Positions 8,294 through 16,034 of a DNA stretch of 28,519 bases are shown here, in pieces (within the stretch, counting starts at the first letter, position 1; the number at the start of each line of letters is the position of its first letter). Below the pieces are notes generated by a model. The model was not told where the DNA came from. It worked only from the letters and a program-made list of their open reading frames with translations, and did not search any database. The stretch is from DASQFI01 sp050264575 (lineage in GTDB: Bacteria > Acidobacteriota > Vicinamibacteria > Vicinamibacterales > SCN-69-37). A program made the translations under genes and the position numbers. The DNA lies in assembly GCA_050264575.1 (NCBI GenBank), contig JBLNGH010000543.1, positions 1 to 28,519 on the forward strand, given 5' to 3'.

Positions 8294-8953
8294 TCATTCC
8301 TCGAATGGTGCGTTCATCAACAGATCAACGGTCGATATCGGCTTGTACCCGGGCACGAAGCGCTCGCCGAAATCGCGCAGAAAATTGTCGGAGGTTGTCT
8401 CCGGCTTCGCGGCGACGAGTCGACAGCACGCCTCTGTAAATTGGGTTTTCATCTTGAGACGTGGGAATGCCCGAAGGATTTCGGTCATGTCCGCTGACGG
8501 GATCAGCTCGACGAAGAACCCGCCATAGTCGAGCCCGATGCCCATGGTGCCCAGCGCGACTTCCGCTTCCTTGTGAAGCGCGATTGATGGGGTCGAGTTG
8601 AGGGCGATGAGGTCCCAGATGAGCTGCGCGCGGCGGGGCGAGAAGCCTCGTTCGTTGACGAACGACCGGGCCGCGGCCGCGGCGTTGACTTCGAAGCGAT
8701 TGGCGCCCGAGACGGCGGGCGAGAGGCCAATGTCGTGGAGGATGGTGCCGACCGCGACCACCTCGAGATCACAGTCGACACCTTTCGCCTGCCCGATCTT
8801 CGTGGCGAACAGCCACGATCGCATCGCGTGATTGAAGAGGTAGGGGTCGTAAACCCTCTGCGCGTATTCAAGAACCTCGGTGATGAGCGGCGAGTCAGGC
8901 ACACTGACGCCCGCGATTACACGTGCGTTCTGAACATCACTGGAATTGGTCAT
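8294..8953 (-). CDS. HD-domain protein
   Basis: A 219-residue HD-superfamily protein with His42 (FNHAMRSW), His73-Asp74 (ILHDIG) and a later Asp region. The N-terminal YDPYLFNHAMRSWLFA pattern is that of small HD hydrolases related to cyanamide hydratase-like proteins; the substrate is unknown. A GGAG site precedes the ATG. The gene lies about 100 bases downstream of promoter P3 and its stop overlaps the P460 reading frame, so HD and P460 form a two-gene operon. Confidence 0.82.
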   Translation of the reverse strand: MTNSSDVQNARVIAGVSVPDSPLITEVLEYAQRVYDPYLFNHAMRSWLFATKIGQAKGVDCDLEVVAVGTILHDIGLSPAVSGANRFEVNAAAAARSFVNERGFSPRRAQLIWDLIALNSTPSIALHKEAEVALGTMGIGLDYGGFFVELIPSADMTEILRAFPRLKMKTQFTEACCRLVAAKPETTSDNFLRDFGERFVPGYKPISTVDLLMNAPFEE

Positions 8954-9053
8954 TGGTCTCCATTCCTTCCCGTCCAGGTGCCGGGTCTCCTACAACTGTT
9001 CATGGGACACCAGCGCCACTGGCTGATGCTGTCGTCCCTGGTGTACTCGTGAG

Positions 9054-9080
9054 GACCGGAAACCACGTCGTGATGTGACA
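9054..9080 (-). promoter_or_regulatory. ECF41-like promoter P3 (TGTCACA-N15-CGGTC)
   Basis: Minus strand: TGTCACA at 9080-9074, 15-base spacer, CGGTC at 9058-9054. It faces the HD-P460 operon. The bases after CGGTC match those after P5 closely (CGGTCYTCACGARTACAC in both). Confidence 0.7.
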
Positions 9081-9087
9081 CGGTGCT

Positions 9088-9114
9088 TGTCACAGAACCG
9101 CGACTGACGCGGTC
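9088..9114 (+). promoter_or_regulatory. ECF41-like promoter P4 (TGTCACA-N15-CGGTC)
   Basis: TGTCACA at 9088-9094, 15-base spacer, CGGTC at 9110-9114. It is back-to-back with P3, the two heptamers being seven bases apart. It should drive the short frame at 9194 and/or the cupin-SDR-VOC genes. Confidence 0.7.
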
Positions 9115-9193
9115 CATAGTGACGACGGTGGAACATGCGATGGCCGAGACCTGTCGACTCGGCTGATACGAGCGGCAAGAGGAGACACACACG

Positions 9194-9322
9194 GTGCGTT
9201 GGTTTTGGCAGCTGAGGAGACGCCCACGGGATCCGGTCGAAGATCAGTGGGGCCGATCGGAGTGTATCGATCCGGACAATGTCGGCGACATCGCCGACGA
9301 GGGCGCTGGCCACCGCGGGTAG
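9194..9322 (+). CDS. Possible 42-residue small protein
   Basis: A GTG-started frame of 42 codons (begins MRWFWQLRRRP) lies between promoter P4 and the cupin gene, with an AGAGGAG ribosome site eight bases upstream. The N-terminus is basic and aromatic, the rest acidic. I recognise no family. It could be a real small protein, a translated leader or the remnant of a larger gene; without it P4 would have a long untranslated leader of about 240 bases before the cupin. Confidence 0.3.
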   Translation: MRWFWQLRRRPRDPVEDQWGRSECIDPDNVGDIADEGAGHRG

Positions 9323-9360
9323 CCCGATCGGCGCAGCAACTGGCGTTTGGAGGGAAGGCA

Positions 9361-9750
9361 ATGAAGACCACAGCAGCGTTGGCACTCTCGGTGTCGCTGG
9401 CGGGCGGCACACTCGTGGCTCAGGGCGACCCGGTCCGATCACTCTTGTCCAAGGATCTCGCGGGGGTGCCGGGCAGAGAGCTCGTGATGATCACCGTCGA
9501 GTACTCGCCTGGAGAATCGAGCCCGGCGCATACGCATTCTGCGCAGGCGCTGCTCTACGTCCTCGAAGGCTCGATCGTGATGCAGGTGAAAGGCCAGGAA
9601 CCGGTCACATTGACGGCAGGGCAGACCTGGTATGAGGGACCGGACGACGTGCATGTCGTCAGTCGAAACGCGAGCAAGACGGCGCCGGCGAAGTACCTGG
9701 TGGTCCTGGTGAAGGGCAAGGGCGCACCGATTCTGACGCCCGTCAAGTGA
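9361..9750 (+). CDS. Exported cupin-domain protein
   Basis: A 129-residue protein with a signal-like N-terminus (MKTTAALALSVSLAGGTLVA) and a single cupin barrel. Cupin motif 1 is PAHTHSAQALLYVLEG, supplying the HxH ligands and a Glu, and motif 2 is GQTWYEGPDDVHVVSRN. Such small exported cupins often bind a metal, but the reaction is unknown. GGAGGGAAGG precedes the ATG. It is followed after 18 bases by the SDR gene and then the VOC gene on the same strand, so the three probably form one operon behind P4. Confidence 0.85.
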   Translation: MKTTAALALSVSLAGGTLVAQGDPVRSLLSKDLAGVPGRELVMITVEYSPGESSPAHTHSAQALLYVLEGSIVMQVKGQEPVTLTAGQTWYEGPDDVHVVSRNASKTAPAKYLVVLVKGKGAPILTPVK

Positions 9751-9768
9751 ACTGAAGGAGCATGGATC

Positions 9769-10527
9769 ATGAAACTCGTCATCATCGGCGGCACCGGGCT
9801 CATCGGATCGAAGCTCGTGAGCAGACTGAGGGAACACGGCCATGAGGCCGTGCCGGCATCGCCAGACACGGGCGTCAACATCCTCACCGGCGACGGACTG
9901 GCAGATGCCCTTCAGGGCGCGTCGGTCCTCGTCGACGTCTCGAATTCTCCTTCGTTCGAGGAAACGGCCGTCATGCAGTTCTTCAGCACCTCCACGCGTA
10001 ACCTTCTCAAGTACGCGGCAGCCGCCGGTGTGAAGCATTACGTCGCGCTGTCCGTGGTGGGGACCGAGCGGATCCCCGACAGTGCCTACCTCCGCGCGAA
10101 GAACGCTCAGGAGACACTGATCAAAGGTGGCGGGATCCCCTACTCGATCGTTCACGCGACGCAGTTCTTCGAGTTCGTCAAGCGCATCGCCGATGATGCC
10201 ACTGACGGAACGACGGTGCGGTTGCCGCCCGTACTCATTCAACCGATGGCGGCTGATGACGTCGCGACGGCGGTCGCCCGAGTCGCGGTGGGCGCGCCGC
10301 TGAATGGCATGGTTGAAGTGGCGGGCCCGCAACAGTTCCGTTTTGACGAACTTATCCGTCAGGGTCTCGCCGCGCGCAACGACCCTCGCGAGGTGGTCGT
10401 CGATCCGCACGCGCAGTACTTCGGGGCCGAGGTAGGCGAGCGGTCGCTGATTCCTGCCGGCGAGGCGCGACTCGGCGAGATCCGATTCGAGGAGTGGCTC
10501 AGCCAGCCGGTGCCCCAGCGACGGTGA
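9769..10527 (+). CDS. NmrA-like NAD(P)-binding SDR oxidoreductase, copy 1
   Basis: A 252-residue atypical short-chain dehydrogenase. The Rossmann motif GGTGLIGS is at residues 7-14. DVSNSPSF and HYVALSVVGTERIP are typical of NmrA/quinone-oxidoreductase-like SDRs, and no classical YxxxK pair is evident. It binds NAD(P) and may act on quinones or serve as a redox sensor. A GAAGGAG site precedes the ATG. A second copy at 25467 is about 85% identical in protein sequence. ECF41 sigma genes are known to sit beside COE genes (carboxymuconolactone decarboxylase, oxidoreductase, epimerase); this gene and its twin are the likely COE partners here. Confidence 0.87.
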   Translation: MKLVIIGGTGLIGSKLVSRLREHGHEAVPASPDTGVNILTGDGLADALQGASVLVDVSNSPSFEETAVMQFFSTSTRNLLKYAAAAGVKHYVALSVVGTERIPDSAYLRAKNAQETLIKGGGIPYSIVHATQFFEFVKRIADDATDGTTVRLPPVLIQPMAADDVATAVARVAVGAPLNGMVEVAGPQQFRFDELIRQGLAARNDPREVVVDPHAQYFGAEVGERSLIPAGEARLGEIRFEEWLSQPVPQRR

Positions 10528-10537
10528 AGGTGTGTTC

Positions 10538-11506
10538 ATGCAGACACACACGATTCTCGGGATTCATCACATCACGGCAATCGCAGGGGATCCACAGCGC
10601 AACCTCGATTTCTATACCGCGGTCCTCGGATTGCGACTCGTGAAGCTGACGGTGAATTTCGACGATCCTGGAACCTATCACTTCTACTTTGGGAACGAAT
10701 CCGGGACGCCAGGATCGATCCTGACGTTCTTCCCGTGGCCGCACGCGCCTCGCGGCGTCGTCGGGACGGGTCAAGTGACCGCGACAACGTTCGCGATTCC
10801 AACTGGCTCGGTGCCGTACTGGCAGGCACGGTTGTCGTCGCACGATGTTGCCGTGACCGACGCCGGCGAGCGATTCGGGGAGACGGTCATCACGATCGCT
10901 GATCCGGACGGTCTGCCGCTCGAATTCATCGCCTCTCCGCGTGCAAGACCCGAGCTTGCCTGGACCAGCTCAACCGTCGATCGCGAACACGCCATCTGCG
11001 GCTTTCACAGCGCCACGCTGGCAGAGGAAGGCTATGAACAGACCGCTCGGCTGCTGACTGGGACGATGGGATTCGCGCTTGTCGGCAGCGAGGAGAACCG
11101 GTTTCGCTACCACGCGGCTCGTGATGAGGCCGCCGCCGTCGTGGACGTGGTGTGCACCCCCGGCGGCCGCGCCGGGAGGCTCGGAACAGGCACGGTGCAT
11201 CACATTGCGTGGCGCACGCCGGACGATGCGCAACAGCTTGAGTGGCGGAGCGAGTTGGCCCGGCTTGGCTACAACGTGACCCCGGTGATCGATCGCACAT
11301 ATTTCCACTCGATTTACTATCGTGAGCCAGGTGGCGTGTTATTCGAGATTGCGACGAATCCACCGGGGTTTGCCTTCGATGAGCCGCGGGAACACCTCGG
11401 CGAACACTTGATGTTGCCGAAGCAGTACGAAGCCGAACGCGCCACGCTCGAGCGCATCTTGCCGCCGCTTACGCTGCCGAACGCGCATTCGAAGATTACG
11501 CGCTAA
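10538..11506 (+). CDS. Ring-cleaving dioxygenase-like VOC protein
   Basis: A 322-residue protein with two tandem VOC (glyoxalase-fold) modules. The first module opens with GIHHITAIAGDPQRNLDFYT; the second carries TVHHIAWRTPDD and ends near GGVLFEIATNPPGF, giving a probable His-His-Glu metal site. This is the layout of MhqA/MhqO-type enzymes that open hydroquinone or catechol rings in quinone stress. I start at the ATG at 10538, which has a GAAGG site, rather than the in-frame GTG six bases earlier. It follows the SDR by 10 bases, and a quinone-handling SDR plus ring dioxygenase makes a coherent pair. Confidence 0.86.
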   Translation: MQTHTILGIHHITAIAGDPQRNLDFYTAVLGLRLVKLTVNFDDPGTYHFYFGNESGTPGSILTFFPWPHAPRGVVGTGQVTATTFAIPTGSVPYWQARLSSHDVAVTDAGERFGETVITIADPDGLPLEFIASPRARPELAWTSSTVDREHAICGFHSATLAEEGYEQTARLLTGTMGFALVGSEENRFRYHAARDEAAAVVDVVCTPGGRAGRLGTGTVHHIAWRTPDDAQQLEWRSELARLGYNVTPVIDRTYFHSIYYREPGGVLFEIATNPPGFAFDEPREHLGEHLMLPKQYEAERATLERILPPLTLPNAHSKITR

Positions 11507-11536
11507 CGTGTCCGGGCGGGTGCGCGATCAGTCGCG

Positions 11537-11679
11537 TTACGGAGGGTGTCGTGACCGCGATGCGGCGACGCCGGTGAGCTTGCTCGGCGCATTACCCGCA
11601 GGACCCGATCGATGCCTTCCGGCGAGGCCTCGATGGTAACGAGCATTGCCACAACGCCGGCGCGTGACAAGACCGCGCA
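11537..11679 (-). pseudogene. Remnant of the ECF41 C-terminal SnoaL-like domain
   Basis: After the TAG at 11680 the original frame continues with GVVAMLVTIEASPEGIDR, and a shifted frame ends with NAPSKLTGVAAS, resembling the NPDKL ending of ECF41 proteins. It shows the extension decayed in place; it was not replaced by other sequence. Confidence 0.65.
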
Positions 11680-12462
11680 CTAAGTGCCGTTGGCGTGAAT
11701 CATGGTAACGGTGACGCGAGTCCAGCCCCACTCAGAGACGGACGCGATGTACTTCGCGACCCGCTCGCGGCCGGCGACCGGCTTCTGAGCCGCACGAATG
11801 AATCCGCCGCCATCCGCCTGCGAGACGACGTCGGCGGCGAACAGGCGCTCGAGCTCGGCGACGTCACCGGTCTGCGACGCGGCAACGAACGCATGCAGGA
11901 GGCGTTTCTGATCGTCGTTGCTGACGCGTGCTCGCCGTCCATTCGTGACATGCTGGCGTGCGCGGGTGACGAGCTGACGCGCGTTGGGCTCTTCGATGCG
12001 GAGAACTTCCGCAATCTCTTTGTACGGGTGGTTGAAGGCTTCGCGCAGCACGTAGGCGGCGCGTTCCGTCGGCGAGAGCCGTTCGAGCAGCAGGAGGACG
12101 GCGAGCTCCAACGCCTCGCCGCGCTCGGCGCCCAAGGAGGGATCGGCGCTGGTATCGACCGGTTCGGGCAGCCATGGCCGGACGTACGTTTCGCGGCGCG
12201 TACGCGCGGACTGAAGCACATTGATCGCCAGGCGCGTCGCCGTCGTCGCGAGGAACGCCTGCGCATCATGGACCACGCGGCGATCGGTCGACTGCCATCG
12301 CGTCCAGGCGTCCTGGACCACATCCTCCGCCTCCGCCACACTGCCGAGCATCCGGTAAGCGATGCCAAACAGGCGCGGCCGCGCGCTCTCAAACGCCGAG
12401 AGTCCGTCGTCCGTGGCGGGCGGATTACTGGCCACTAGGGGTTGTGCCTGGAGGCCTGTCAT
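11680..12462 (-). CDS. ECF41-type RNA polymerase sigma factor, C-terminally truncated
   Basis: A 260-residue extracytoplasmic-function sigma factor. Region 2 is visible as RPRLFGIAYRMLGSVAEAED (residues 29-48) and region 4 as LSPTERAAYVLREAFNHPYK. A SnoaL-like C-terminal extension with the DGGG motif is characteristic of ECF41/SigJ-type factors. The frame stops at a TAG after MIHANGT. Past it the same frame still reads GVVAMLVTIEASPEGIDRVL, and one frame over reads NAPSKLTGV, the remains of the usual NPDKL end. So the last 40 or so residues were lost by a nonsense change and an indel. The start ATG overlaps the stop of the fumC fragment as ATGA, suggesting coupling. SDR copy 1 lies 1.2 kb away. 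Confidence 0.87.
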   Translation of the reverse strand: MTGLQAQPLVASNPPATDDGLSAFESARPRLFGIAYRMLGSVAEAEDVVQDAWTRWQSTDRRVVHDAQAFLATTATRLAINVLQSARTRRETYVRPWLPEPVDTSADPSLGAERGEALELAVLLLLERLSPTERAAYVLREAFNHPYKEIAEVLRIEEPNARQLVTRARQHVTNGRRARVSNDDQKRLLHAFVAASQTGDVAELERLFAADVVSQADGGGFIRAAQKPVAGRERVAKYIASVSEWGWTRVTVTMIHANGT

Positions 12463-12641
12463 GACGAACTTCCGTTGTTGGCGTCACGAAACCAGATCGC
12501 TGCGCGGATCATCTCGCGCGGAATCGGATCTGTGCCGATGCTGAAATGTTCGAGCGACCGCTGGGTCTGAGCACCCCGCAGCTTGTCCGCAGGGACTTCG
12601 ACGACCCCGAGGCTGTCTGTCTCTTTTCGGACGGTGTCCAT
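12459..12641 (-). pseudogene. fumC: Fragment of class II fumarase (N-terminus)
   Basis: The frame opens MDTVRKETDSLGVVEVPADK and continues GAQTQRSLEHFSIG, unmistakably the first 45 or so residues of FumC, including an otherwise invariant region where the usual LWGAQT is LRGAQT. After PREMIRA it changes to unrelated residues and stops 14 codons later. The remaining 400 residues, including the active site, are absent. An AAGGAG site still precedes the ATG, and the stop overlaps the sigma-factor ATG (ATGA), so the 60-residue peptide may be translated and feed ribosomes into the sigma gene. Confidence 0.8.
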
Positions 12642-12703
12642 GGCCATTTCTCCTTAGATTTTCATTCCTGCCAAGGATCGGACTGAGGGTTGCCGGTGTG
12701 GCG

Positions 12704-13240
12704 CTACCGAACGGGATACGCGGTGTAGATGTAATCTCTCGACGCCACCTTCGAGTGGCACGTATATCCGCATTGGGAGCCGGTCACAGCAGGCTTGAAC
12801 GTCTTGGACCCGGCAACGTAGTCGAACTGGGCATATGCCCATCCGTGCGTGTTCGGGAACCTCTTCGAGTCCTTCTCGATGAACGAGAGTGACTTCAGAG
12901 TGTCCGGCACCTCCACAAGATAGGGCGACTCCGGATTCTTCTTCTTGATCCACTCGATTTTCACAGTCTTGGAGCCTTCTGGAAATGGCTTGCCGTTCTC
13001 CGGGACACCTTGCTTGTAGGCTGCGATCATGGTTGGGTTTCCCAGAATCGCCTTGACGCTGCCTTCCGTTTCACTGACCGCGATCGTCTCCCATGCGTCG
13101 TATCCTTTGAACTCGGAGAACGCCAGTCCATCCGGCACCTTCAACGAATATCTGTCCTCCTGCGACAGAAGTTTGACCCCGATCGAGACAGTCAGAGCTG
13201 CGACAGCGATTCCAAATGTGATGATGGGTCTGGTCCTCAT
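12704..13240 (-). CDS. Cytochrome P460-family haem protein (CxxxCH type)
   Basis: A 178-residue exported P460-family protein with a signal segment at residues 6-25. Domain hallmarks are FKGYDAWETIAVSETEG, AILGNPTMIAAYKQG, FPEGSKTVKIEW and DSKRFPNTHGWAYAQFDY. The haem motif is CGYTCH (157-162), with three residues between the cysteines where CxxCH is normal. The ATG at 13240 follows a GAGGG site. The C-terminal SRDYIYTAYPVR tail matches the other P460 proteins here. It is clearly a different subfamily from the two CxxCH copies, with a closer partner in the fragment just upstream. Confidence 0.84.
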   Translation of the reverse strand: MRTRPIITFGIAVAALTVSIGVKLLSQEDRYSLKVPDGLAFSEFKGYDAWETIAVSETEGSVKAILGNPTMIAAYKQGVPENGKPFPEGSKTVKIEWIKKKNPESPYLVEVPDTLKSLSFIEKDSKRFPNTHGWAYAQFDYVAGSKTFKPAVTGSQCGYTCHSKVASRDYIYTAYPVR

Positions 13241-13279
13241 GGTGTGATCCCTCAAACACTTGCGCGATCTGAGTCGAGT

Positions 13280-13465
13280 TCATCGCTTCCCGTACTCGGT
13301 GAACACGTAATCTCTCGCCTTGGCTTTCGTGTGGCACGCAAATCCACACTTGGAGTCGTTCCCTTGCGGCGGCGTCCCAGCTGTGGTTCCTGGCGTGAAC
13401 GTATCGGACGCCGGGTTGTAATCGAAGTCGGCGTATCCCCATCCGCCGCTGTCGGCGAACCGCCT
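13280..13465 (-). pseudogene. C-terminal fragment of a CxxxCH cytochrome P460
   Basis: About 61 residues, RRFADSGGWGYADFDY through CGFACHTKAKARDYVFTEYGKR, correspond to the last third of the neighbouring P460 (12704-13240), including the same CxxxCH spacing. The signal peptide and the first two thirds are missing. The upstream sequence in the same frame belongs to a histidine-kinase relic, so this is a chimeric joint and not a complete gene. Confidence 0.75.
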
Positions 13466-13600
<135 letters not shown>

Positions 13601-13649
13601 GTCGCGGGGATTCCATCTCCCGATCCTGTCAGCCACAGAAATCGGTCAC

Positions 13650-14243
13650 TTACACCGCCTGCGCCAACGGCACGTCGACGACGTGCTCCGCCACGAACCA
13701 GACTTGCAGCTCGTTGGCTCGGATGACGTCGCTCACGATCAGGTCGTTGGTGCCGTCGTCGCCGCGTTCGGCCGCCAGCCGCGCCATCGTCCGCGCCTCT
13801 TTGAGCACGACTTCGTGCGCGTGCAGCAGACGGGAGATCTGGACCGGCACCGCCTCGCGGCCCTTCGGCGGCCGGGGAATAAGAGTGGTCTCCGCCACGT
13901 CGTGAGCCATGGCCAGACTCACGCCGCCCAGCAACTGAATCCGCTCGGCGATCGCGTCAACCAGTTCGTTCTGCTGCTCGTAATGCTTGTCGAACAGCAG
14001 ATGCAGTTGATAGAACGTCGGCCCGGCAACCTGCCAATGGTGTTTCTTGTACAGATCGCGCAGGGTCATCGTGTCCGCGAGCAGTTGGTTCAGATGTTCG
14101 ATGCTCTGCCTGCAGACGTCCTCCGACAATGCAATCGGCATTCTGACGGAGTGCCCGTACGGCTGGATCTCGTGTGCCTGTTGATGCACCCGCGGCCGGG
14201 CCTTGCTGAGGATGGCATCGGCTTCAATCGTCTTCTTGGGCAT
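13650..14243 (-). CDS. dps: Dps-type ferritin-like protein
   Basis: A 197-residue Dps-family protein that should form dodecamers, oxidise Fe(II) with H2O2 and shield DNA. The ferroxidase region KKHHWQVAGPTFYQLHLLFD (67-86) followed by ELVDAIAERIQLLGG gives probable ligands His69, Asp96 and Glu100. An N-terminal extension of about 40 residues (AHEIQPYGHSVRMPIALSED) is longer than in minimal Dps. An AAGGAGG site precedes the ATG, which lies 9 bases after the flavoprotein stop, so the two are co-transcribed. Confidence 0.88.
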   Translation of the reverse strand: MPKKTIEADAILSKARPRVHQQAHEIQPYGHSVRMPIALSEDVCRQSIEHLNQLLADTMTLRDLYKKHHWQVAGPTFYQLHLLFDKHYEQQNELVDAIAERIQLLGGVSLAMAHDVAETTLIPRPPKGREAVPVQISRLLHAHEVVLKEARTMARLAAERGDDGTNDLIVSDVIRANELQVWFVAEHVVDVPLAQAV

Positions 14244-14252
14244 GAATCCTCC

Positions 14253-15956
14253 TTAGTGCTGAAGCACTTGATGAACGAAAGCGACCGCAATCGATCCCTC
14301 GCCGACGGCCGAGGCGACGCGCTTGACGTTGCCGCCGCGCACGTCGCCCACGGCAAAAATGCCGGGCCGGCTGGTTTCGAGCAGGTACGGCGGTCGTGCC
14401 AGCGGCCACTTCGCCTTCGCCAGGTCGTCGGGCGAAAGATCCGGTCCGGTTTTCACGAAGCCCCCCTCGTCCAGGGCGATGCAGCCGTCGAGCCATCGCG
14501 TATTGGGAACGGCTCCCGTCATCATGAAGACGTGCCGGATGTCCTGGCTTTCGGTCTCGCCGGTCTGGTCGTCGCGCCACTGGACTCGTTCGAGGGCGCC
14601 GTTGCCTTCCAACGCGACGATTTCCGTACGCGTGCGGAGCACGATCGCGGGGTTGTCCTCGATGCGCCGAATCAGGTAGCGGGACATGGTGTCTGCGAGA
14701 CCAGGTCCGCGAACCAGCATGTGGACACGGCGCGCCTTCGACGCCAGGAAGACCGCGGCCTGTCCGGCGGAATTGCCGCCGCCCACGATCGCGACCTCCT
14801 GGTCGACGCACAGCTGGGCCTCCATCGGGGTCGCGCCGTAGTAGATGCCGGCGCCCTCGAATCTCGAGAGGTTCGTGAGCGCAGGTTTGTTGTACTGCGC
14901 GCCGGTCGCGATGATCACCGCGCGCGAGGGAATCGAAGGTCCGTCGTCGATCGCGACCGTGTACCGCTGACCGTCGCACGACAATCGTGTCGCGCCTTTG
15001 GTGACCATGATGTGCGCGCCGAACTTTACGGCCTGGGCGTACGCGCGGCCGGTCAGGTCCAGCCCGGAAATGCCGGTGGGGAAGCCGAGGTAGTTTTCGA
15101 TCCGTGAGCTGGATCCGGCCTGGCCGCCCGGCAGGTTCGACTCCAGCACGAGGACATCCAGCCCTTCGGACGCGCCATAGACGGCGGCGGCCAGGCCCGC
15201 CGGTCCGGCGCCGACGACCACGAGATCGTTGACGCGACCGCGATCGATCTCGTCATTGAACCCGAGGCAGTCGGCAATCTGCGCATTCGTCGGATTCCGC
15301 AGCACGGACTCGCCCCGGCAGATCACCACGGGCACGTCGCCGGCCCTGACCTGAAATCGATCCAGCAGATCCTGCGCGTCACGATCGCGATCGAGATCGA
15401 CGTAGTGAAAGGGGTGGCCGTTCCGGGTCAGGAATTCGTTCACCCGGAGCGTCCCTGAGCAGTGCATCGAACCGACCACGACGACGTCGCCCAGGTCGCT
15501 CGCAATCAACCGCAGCCGGCGCTGGATGAACGCGCGCATCAGAATCTCGCTCACCTCCGCATCGGTCTGGATGAGCGCGAGCAGTTGCTCGCGATCGAGC
15601 TCGATCACTTCGCCGGACTCGCTGACGCGCAGCCGGGCGAGGGTGCGGCGCCCGCTGATCGCGTTGGCCTCACCGGTGAACTGTCCGGCCCGGTGGCGCA
15701 CGATCAGCGTCTCCGATGTCCCGCTGGGCCGGAGCGCCTCGACTTCGCCGGTCACGACGACGAAGAACGGGGCCGCCCTGGCGCCGACCTCGACGAGTAC
15801 CTCTCCGCGCGTGGTCGTCCGGCGGCGTCCGCGGGTGGCAATCCGTTCCACCTGCGCCGGCGTGAGGATGGGGAAGACACGTTCTGGAGACGGGACCGTG
15901 TCGGCCACGGGGATCAGCGAGCGATCGGGTGTGTTCATTTCATTGCGAGCTTCCAT
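14253..15956 (-). CDS. cNMP-binding, thioredoxin-reductase-like FAD oxidoreductase
   Basis: A 567-residue three-part protein: a cyclic-nucleotide-binding-like domain (about 28-145), a short thioredoxin/glutaredoxin-like domain (157-232, GSMHCSGTLRVNEFLTRNGH) and a thioredoxin-reductase fold. The latter has the FAD motif VVGAGPAGLAAAVYG (248-262), GGQAGSSSRIENYLGFP, the second nucleotide motif VGGGNSAGQAA and the GDVRGGNVKRVASAVGEG end. The redox CxxC of true thioredoxin reductases is absent: the equivalent region reads GATPMEAQLC. I start at ATG 15956; ATG 15938 is equally possible. The frame is open upstream into a P460 tail relic. It lies between epoxide hydrolase and dps on one strand, a likely oxidative-stress operon. 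Confidence 0.86.
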   Translation of the reverse strand: MEARNEMNTPDRSLIPVADTVPSPERVFPILTPAQVERIATRGRRRTTTRGEVLVEVGARAAPFFVVVTGEVEALRPSGTSETLIVRHRAGQFTGEANAISGRRTLARLRVSESGEVIELDREQLLALIQTDAEVSEILMRAFIQRRLRLIASDLGDVVVVGSMHCSGTLRVNEFLTRNGHPFHYVDLDRDRDAQDLLDRFQVRAGDVPVVICRGESVLRNPTNAQIADCLGFNDEIDRGRVNDLVVVGAGPAGLAAAVYGASEGLDVLVLESNLPGGQAGSSSRIENYLGFPTGISGLDLTGRAYAQAVKFGAHIMVTKGATRLSCDGQRYTVAIDDGPSIPSRAVIIATGAQYNKPALTNLSRFEGAGIYYGATPMEAQLCVDQEVAIVGGGNSAGQAAVFLASKARRVHMLVRGPGLADTMSRYLIRRIEDNPAIVLRTRTEIVALEGNGALERVQWRDDQTGETESQDIRHVFMMTGAVPNTRWLDGCIALDEGGFVKTGPDLSPDDLAKAKWPLARPPYLLETSRPGIFAVGDVRGGNVKRVASAVGEGSIAVAFVHQVLQH

Positions 15957-16028
15957 CTTCTCGATTCTCTGCCGTTTGGCGTAGGTTGTGTAGACGAAGT
16001 CGCGCGCCTTTCGCGTCGCGTTGCTCAA
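15957..16028 (-). pseudogene. Tail remnant of a P460-family gene
   Basis: Directly upstream of, and in frame with, the flavoprotein start are codons for KARDFVYTTYAKR, which match the last 13 residues of the P460 proteins here (KARDYVFTEYGKR, KARDLVFTQYAR). The stop codon is lost, so the tail reads into the flavoprotein frame. Only the tail survives. Confidence 0.55.
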
Positions 16029-16034
16029 CCCCAG

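Noticed and set aside
9074..9094. CRP/FNR-type operator (TGTGA and TCACA half sites)
   Set aside because: The half sites are too far apart (11 bases, where CRP sites have 6), and in the other pairs the distance differs, while the distance to CGGTC is fixed at 15. The promoter reading fits better.
9439..10551. Minus-strand open frame opposite the cupin and SDR copy 1, mirrored at 25404-26519 opposite copy 2
   Set aside because: The two antisense frames resemble each other only because the sense genes are duplicates. No antisense gene start or domain is evident.
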